Positions 5,952 through 9,616 of a DNA stretch of 9,616 nucleotides are shown in pieces. The stretch's first letter is position 1, and the number at the start of each line of letters is the position of its first letter. The DNA comes from an uncultured Prevotella sp. (GTDB lineage: Bacteria > Bacteroidota > Bacteroidia > Bacteroidales > Bacteroidaceae): NCBI GenBank assembly GCA_900547085.1, contig URFI01000077.1:1-9616 (forward strand). The letters run 5' to 3'. The translations under genes and the position numbers were made by a program. Below the pieces are notes generated by a model. That model searched no databases, was not told the origin of the DNA, and worked only from the letters and a program-made list of their open reading frames with translations.

Positions 5952-5997
5952 GAAAGAACGGCGTGCTTTCTATAGCAGTATCTTACAAAGACAAAAC

Positions 5998-6032
5998 AGC
6001 TTGACAAGCGATTCAAACTTGGCAAGCTTTTT
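5998..6032 (+). terminator. Intrinsic terminator after the ABC-F gene
   Basis: AGCTTGACAAG (5998-6008) pairs with CTTGGCAAGCT (6018-6028) with a single internal mismatch and a 9-nt loop; a T-run to 6032 follows. The stem plus T-tract is a standard rho-independent terminator and separates the ABC-F transcript from grpE. Confidence 0.75.
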
Positions 6033-6070
6033 GCTATGATATAACAGAAGAATTATCAATTATAAGGAAA

Positions 6071-6685
6071 ATGAGCAATAAAAATAAATTGAAGCACCAA
6101 GCGGAAGAAGACATTCTTAAAAATAAAGAAGGTGATGTGGACACACAAGCTACAGTAGACAATGAAGCGAACGCCGAAGTTTCGGAGGAACAGAAAGAAA
6201 CAGAAGAAGTAGAAGATACTTCAGAAACTAAAGAAAATCCGCTTCAGAAGACACAAGCCGAGCTTGATGAACTGAAAGACAAATATCTACGCACTGTTGC
6301 AGAGTTCGAAAATTACAAAAAACGCACGCAAAAAGAGAAGGCTGAATTGATTTTCAATGGTAGCGAAAAAACGGTTTCGGCCATTCTGCCCATCCTTGAT
6401 GACATGGAAAGAGCAGCAGCAAATTCAGCAAACACAGAGGATATCCAGGCATTGGAAGAGGGTTGGGAGTTGATTTTCAAGAAACTTCAAACCACATTAG
6501 AGGGCTTAGGCGTCAAGAAAATCGAGACAAAGGACAAAGATTTTGATGTAGATTTTCATGAGGCCGTTGCCATGGTTCCTGGTGTAGAAGAAGACAAAAA
6601 AGGAAAAGTAATAGATTGTGTGCAAACAGGATACACCCTAAACGAAAAGGTCATCAGACATGCTAAAGTGGCTGTAGGCCAGTAA
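6071..6685 (+). CDS. grpE: GrpE, nucleotide exchange factor for DnaK
   Basis: GrpE (204 residues) releases ADP from the Hsp70 chaperone DnaK in the cytoplasm and so resets the folding cycle. The first ~65 residues are very acidic and low in complexity (many Glu/Asp, little hydrophobic), as is common for the disordered N-tail. A coiled-coil dimerisation helix follows (QAELDELKDKYLRTVAEFENYKKRTQKEKAE, about 76-106, given here as its first and last parts QAELDELKDK and KKRTQKEKAE). The beta-wing head includes GWELIFKKLQTTLEGLGV and the family block near the C-terminus, DFHEAVAMVPG to GYTLNEKVIRHAKVAVGQ. Length is normal for the family. The ATG is preceded by AAGGA at 6064-6068. dnaJ follows after 56 bp on the same strand without a terminator, so the two probably form an operon. 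No CIRCE operator and no clear TAnnTTTG promoter were seen upstream; heat control, if any, is not visible. Confidence 0.96.
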   Translation: MSNKNKLKHQAEEDILKNKEGDVDTQATVDNEANAEVSEEQKETEEVEDTSETKENPLQKTQAELDELKDKYLRTVAEFENYKKRTQKEKAELIFNGSEKTVSAILPILDDMERAAANSANTEDIQALEEGWELIFKKLQTTLEGLGVKKIETKDKDFDVDFHEAVAMVPGVEEDKKGKVIDCVQTGYTLNEKVIRHAKVAVGQ

Positions 6686-6697
6686 ACGAGGAATAGT

Positions 6698-6728
6698 GTA
6701 TATAAGAGAGTATATAAGAGAGTATATA
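6698..6728 (+). repeat. 12-bp tandem repeat between grpE and dnaJ
   Basis: GTATATAAGAGA occurs twice back to back (6698-6709, 6710-6721), followed by a partial third copy, GTATATA (6722-6728). It fills most of the 56-bp grpE-dnaJ gap and ends just before AGGA (6730-6733), which is the probable ribosome binding site of dnaJ. It could vary in copy number by slippage. Confidence 0.75.
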
Positions 6729-6741
6729 TAGGATTAAATAA

Positions 6742-7908
6742 ATGGCAAAACGTGATTACTATGAAGTGCTTGGCATTGACAAGAACGCTTCAGAAGACGA
6801 AATAAAGAAAGCTTACCGCAAACTAGCTATCAAATATCACCCCGACCGCAACCCCGACAGCAAGGAAGCTGAAGAGAAATTCAAGGAAGCAGCCGAGGCC
6901 TATGACGTATTGCATGATCCGCAAAAGAGACAACAGTACGATCAGTTTGGCTTTAACGCTCCCGGTGCAGGGGGATTTGGAGGGTTCGGAGAAACTGGCG
7001 GATTCTCCATGGACGACATATTCTCTATGTTCGGTGATGTATTTGGCGGGCATGGAGGATTTGGTGGATTCAGTGGATTTGGTGGCGAAGGCAGTAGACA
7101 ACGCCCTCAATACAGAGGATCAGACCTACGGTTGAAAGTGAAACTCTCACTACAAGAAATCGCAACCGGAGTTACCAAAAAGTTTAAAGTAAAAAAGGAT
7201 GTTACCTGTACACACTGTCATGGTAGTGGTGCAGAAAACGGAAGTAAGTCAGAGACCTGCCCTACCTGTCACGGAAGTGGTGTTGTTGTCAAGACGGTAA
7301 GAACCATGCTGGGCATGATGCAAACACAAACAGAATGTCCAACCTGTCATGGTGAAGGCTCCGTCATCAAGGACAAATGCCATCAGTGTCATGGTACCGG
7401 AGTGGTTAAAGGCGAGGAAATCGTTGAGATTAAAATACCGGCAGGCGTGGCAGAAGGCATGGTCGTGAACGTTCCGGGCAAGGGTAACGCAGGCCAACGA
7501 AACGGTATCAGCGGGAATATTCAGGTGTACATCGAAGAAGAGGAAAACGATACTTTCATTCGTGATGGTCAGGACATCGTTTACAATCTGCTGCTTGACT
7601 TCCCAACTGCGGCCCTTGGTGGTGAGGTGGAGATACCCACACTGGAGGGAACGCGCGTTAGAATCAAGATTGATGCCGGTACACAACCTGGGAAGACATT
7701 GCGCCTGAGAGGCAAAGGACTGCCCGCTGTGCAAGGATATGGCAGCGGGAAAGGTGACTTGGTGGTCCACATCAGCGTGTTCGTACCAAAGACTTTGAGT
7801 CGCGAGGAAAAGAACATGTTGGAGAGTTTGCGCAATAATGATAATTTCAAAGGCGACAACGTGACCAAGCGGTCCATCTTCAAGAAGTTCAGAAATTATT
7901 TTGATTAA
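6742..7908 (+). CDS. dnaJ: DnaJ, Hsp40 co-chaperone
   Basis: DnaJ (388 residues) delivers unfolded proteins to DnaK and stimulates its ATPase in the cytoplasm. The J domain occupies about 4-70 with the essential HPD at 33-35 (KYHPDRNPDS). A Gly/Phe-rich region runs from about 71 to 116 and contains the DDIFSMFGDVFGG segment. Four zinc-binding CxxCxGxG repeats are complete: CTHCHGSG (C156/C159), CPTCHGSG (C173/C176), CPTCHGEG (C199/C202) and CHQCHGTG (C213/C216). The C-terminal substrate-binding domains follow (IPAGVAEGMVVNVPGKGNAG; LRLRGKGLPAVQGYGSGKGD). This is a full class A DnaJ of normal length. It sits directly behind grpE and ends with a strong terminator. The short C-terminal end, KRSIFKKFRNYFD, is basic and aromatic. 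Confidence 0.97.
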   Translation: MAKRDYYEVLGIDKNASEDEIKKAYRKLAIKYHPDRNPDSKEAEEKFKEAAEAYDVLHDPQKRQQYDQFGFNAPGAGGFGGFGETGGFSMDDIFSMFGDVFGGHGGFGGFSGFGGEGSRQRPQYRGSDLRLKVKLSLQEIATGVTKKFKVKKDVTCTHCHGSGAENGSKSETCPTCHGSGVVVKTVRTMLGMMQTQTECPTCHGEGSVIKDKCHQCHGTGVVKGEEIVEIKIPAGVAEGMVVNVPGKGNAGQRNGISGNIQVYIEEEENDTFIRDGQDIVYNLLLDFPTAALGGEVEIPTLEGTRVRIKIDAGTQPGKTLRLRGKGLPAVQGYGSGKGDLVVHISVFVPKTLSREEKNMLESLRNNDNFKGDNVTKRSIFKKFRNYFD

Positions 7909-7917
7909 GTTAAACTC

Positions 7918-7950
7918 GCAGTTGATGGCTAGCATCAACTGCATTTTTTT
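7918..7950 (+). terminator. Strong intrinsic terminator after dnaJ
   Basis: GCAGTTGATG (7918-7927) and CATCAACTGC (7933-7942) form a perfect 10-bp stem with a 5-nt loop, and T7 follows at 7944-7950. It closes the grpE-dnaJ transcript. The T-run ends only 8 bases before the folC start codon. Confidence 0.88.
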
Positions 7951-7958
7951 GATTTAAG

Positions 7959-9254
7959 ATGACATACGAAGAAACAATTGATTACCTTTTCCACGCAACC
8001 CCTGTGTTTGAAAATGTGGGCGCATCGGCCTACAAAGAAGGCTTAACAAACACCCTGGCACTGGATGAGCATTTTAATCATCCACACAGACAATATAAGA
8101 CCATTCATGTAGCAGGCACCAATGGCAAGGGATCATGCTCGCATACACTAGCCTCGATTCTGCAAGCAGAAGGGTATAAAGTAGGACTTTACACCTCTCC
8201 TCACCTCATTGATTTCAGGGAACGCATACGCGTCAACGGCCAATGTATCGACCAAGACCGCGTTATTAGATTTGTAGAAGAAGAAAGAAGTTTCTTTGAA
8301 CCCCTTCATCCCTCGTTCTTTGAACTGACAACAGCACTGGCATTTACATATTTTGCAGAACAAAAAGTTGATGTTGCGATTATAGAAGTGGGACTGGGAG
8401 GTAGGCTCGATTGTACCAACATCATCACCCCTATCCTATCAATCATTACCAACATCAGTCTGGATCACACGCAATTTCTGGGTAACACACTGCCATTAAT
8501 CGCCAAAGAAAAAGCCGGTATCATCAAAAACCGCATTCCTGTGGTGGTGGGTGAGACAACGGCAGAGACGAAAAACGTGTTTGAAGAAGTTGCAAACCAA
8601 CATGACGCTCCGCTTATTTTCGCAGAAGATAACAATGAAATCATCGCCTCTAGGTATGATAATGCGTTGCAAGAAAGAATTTATGACACGCAGTCATTCG
8701 GAGAAATTCATGGTGACTTGATGGGGAATTATCAAGACAAAAATGGCAACACCGTCTTGAATGCAGTGAAAGTGCTGAAGAATTACGACCTCATCAAGTT
8801 GTCAGACAACAGTATTCGCCAAGGCTTCAAACAGGTTTCGACCACCACTGGACTATTGGGAAGATGGCAATGCATTCAAAAGTCGCCGGCAACCTATTGT
8901 GACACGGGACACAATGTAGGCGGATGGACCTATCTGAGTCAACAATTGGCGCAACAAGATTGTGCGCAAATGAGAATTGTATTTGGCATGGTGGACGATA
9001 AAGACCTGTCGACAATCATGAAAATGTTGCCAAAGAATGCACAATACTATTGGACACAACCTTCATGTCAACGCGCTTTTCCTGTTGAAAAAGTTGCACA
9101 ATTAGGTCGTGAAAACCATCTCCATGGAAAAGCGTTCCCAACCGTGAAGGATGCGTACCAAGCAGCCATGCATGACGCAGATGCGCAGGATTTCATTTTC
9201 ATCGGTGGAAGTAGTTATGTGGTAGCCGATTTATTGACCTTTCTCAAACAATGA
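7959..9254 (+). CDS. folC: FolC, folylpolyglutamate/dihydrofolate synthase
   Basis: This 431-residue Mur-ligase-family enzyme adds glutamate to folates with ATP, and in many bacteria also joins dihydropteroate and glutamate, in the cytoplasm. The P-loop GTNGKGS is at 53-59 within IHVAGTNGKGS. SPHLIDFRERIRVNG (80-94) and EVGLGGRLDCTN (143-154) are family signatures. LDH (168-170) and KEKAGIIK (183-190) match the metal-binding and carbamylated-lysine blocks. The C-terminal domain has DTGHNVGG (315-322) and ends FIGGSSYVVADLLTFLKQ. Length is normal. The start at 7959 is supported by MTYEETIDYLFHATPVF, the usual FolC beginning. No strong ribosome binding site is seen, and the dnaJ terminator ends only 8 bases upstream, so its mRNA may begin within the hairpin region or rely on read-through. 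No other folate gene is adjacent. Confidence 0.95.
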   Translation: MTYEETIDYLFHATPVFENVGASAYKEGLTNTLALDEHFNHPHRQYKTIHVAGTNGKGSCSHTLASILQAEGYKVGLYTSPHLIDFRERIRVNGQCIDQDRVIRFVEEERSFFEPLHPSFFELTTALAFTYFAEQKVDVAIIEVGLGGRLDCTNIITPILSIITNISLDHTQFLGNTLPLIAKEKAGIIKNRIPVVVGETTAETKNVFEEVANQHDAPLIFAEDNNEIIASRYDNALQERIYDTQSFGEIHGDLMGNYQDKNGNTVLNAVKVLKNYDLIKLSDNSIRQGFKQVSTTTGLLGRWQCIQKSPATYCDTGHNVGGWTYLSQQLAQQDCAQMRIVFGMVDDKDLSTIMKMLPKNAQYYWTQPSCQRAFPVEKVAQLGRENHLHGKAFPTVKDAYQAAMHDADAQDFIFIGGSSYVVADLLTFLKQ

Positions 9255-9278
9255 TACTTTAATAGATTTTAACACCAA

Positions 9279-9301
9279 AAGTCAATGTTTTTTTATGACT
9301 T
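9279..9301 (+). terminator. Weak hairpin after folC
   Basis: AAGTCA (9279-9284) can pair with TGACTT (9296-9301) over an 11-nt loop containing T7. The stem is short and no T-run follows it, so termination is doubtful. The arms match those of the dyads in the 3561-3648 array. Confidence 0.25.
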
Positions 9302-9304
9302 AAG

Positions 9305-9336
9305 TTTGTCATATTCATTTTTTTTCAGTTACTTTG
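9305..9336 (+). promoter_or_regulatory. Promoter of galM
   Basis: TTTG at 9305-9308 and TACTTTG at 9330-9336, separated by 21 bp, fit the Bacteroides -33/-7 layout; the -7 box is one base short of TAnnTTTG. The ATG is 33 bases further on, giving a short A/T-rich leader. Confidence 0.6.
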
Positions 9337-9368
9337 CAAAAGCATCAAGTAACTAAAAACTTATTTTT

Positions 9369-9616
9369 ATGACGAACACAACAGAAACAGAAAACCTCTG
9401 TGGATTGAAGTCCAAGGATTTTCAAACCGCCATAGACGGAAAAAATACAGATCTTTATATTCTCAAAAATAATGTTGGCAACGAAATAGCCATCACCAAC
9501 TACGGGGGTGCCATCGTTGCCATCATGGTTCCTGACAAAGAAGGCAAACTCGCCAACGTCATTCAAGGTCACGACAACATCCAGGATGTCATTGATTCAC
9601 CTGAACCTTACCTGTC
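9369..9616 (+). CDS. galM: GalM, aldose 1-epimerase (5' part only)
   Basis: The first 82 codons of a mutarotase are present; the frame is still open at the window end. Aldose 1-epimerase interconverts the alpha and beta anomers of galactose or glucose and feeds the Leloir pathway. The visible part starts MTNTTETENLCGLKSKDF and then shows the typical N-terminal strands: TDLYILKNNVGNEIAITNYGG (about 28-48), the alternating block AIVAIMVPDKEGKLANVIQG, and an IDSPEPYL segment, which precedes the first substrate-contacting residues in this family. Catalytic His and Glu lie beyond the window. There is no signal peptide, which suggests a cytoplasmic form. The ATG at 9369 follows TTATTTTT without a Shine-Dalgarno, as is common in Bacteroidota. 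It has its own promoter. In Bacteroidales this gene is often next to a sugar transporter and galK, which would lie to the right. Confidence 0.9.
   Translation, partial: MTNTTETENLCGLKSKDFQTAIDGKNTDLYILKNNVGNEIAITNYGGAIVAIMVPDKEGKLANVIQGHDNIQDVIDSPEPYL

Noticed and set aside
6001..6040. E. coli-type promoter TTGACA...TATGAT before grpE
   Set aside because: The spacer is 28 bp, far from 17, and TTGACA is part of the terminator stem.
5952..6070. CIRCE/HrcA operator upstream of grpE
   Set aside because: No TTAGCACTC-N9-GAGTGCTAA-like sequence is present.
7249..7944. 231-codon minus-strand open frame opposite dnaJ
   Set aside because: It lies wholly opposite the well-supported dnaJ zinc-finger and C-terminal region and has no recognisable domain; long antisense frames over conserved genes are common.

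Overview
The window looks like chromosomal DNA from a Bacteroidota, most likely a Prevotella-type organism. Three things point there: promoters of the TAnnTTTG class just upstream of genes, a type IX secretion (T9SS) sorting tail on one protein, and housekeeping proteins (FolC, GrpE, DnaJ, a YbiT-type ABC-F ATPase, GalM) whose sequences have a Bacteroidales flavour. The genus is inferred from memory of these families, not from a search.

Layout. Minus strand, 15-3389: a compact periplasmic penicillin-binding transpeptidase (2226-3389); an AT-rich gap (1859-2225); a very small T9SS-tailed protein with one Rhs-like YD motif (1430-1858); and, joined to it by a TAATG stop/start overlap, an SpvB/TcaC-like protein (15-1430) that stops inside its first FG-GAP/VCBS repeat. 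Centre, 3390-3713: an intergenic stretch with a minus-strand promoter, a possible 33-codon ORF, a 10-bp inverted repeat and four 22-bp tandem units, each built around a 15-bp dyad. It is followed by the C-terminal remnant of a DUF4886 (SGNH-hydrolase-like) gene (3714-4235).

Plus strand, 4295-9616: a promoter, the ABC-F ATPase, a terminator, grpE and dnaJ, a strong terminator, folC, a promoter, and the 5' end of galM, which runs off the window. GrpE and DnaJ are co-chaperones of DnaK and probably share a transcript; dnaK is not in the window. ABC-F acts on the ribosome, FolC in folate metabolism and GalM in galactose metabolism, so the right half is ordinary core genome.

The most unusual points are the T9SS-mini-protein/SpvB pair, the ABC-F protein in which one whole composite ATP site has lost its motifs while the other is canonical, the catalytic-domain-only PBP, and the 22-bp dyad array next to a truncated gene. 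No CRISPR array, tRNA, rRNA, integrase or transposase is visible.
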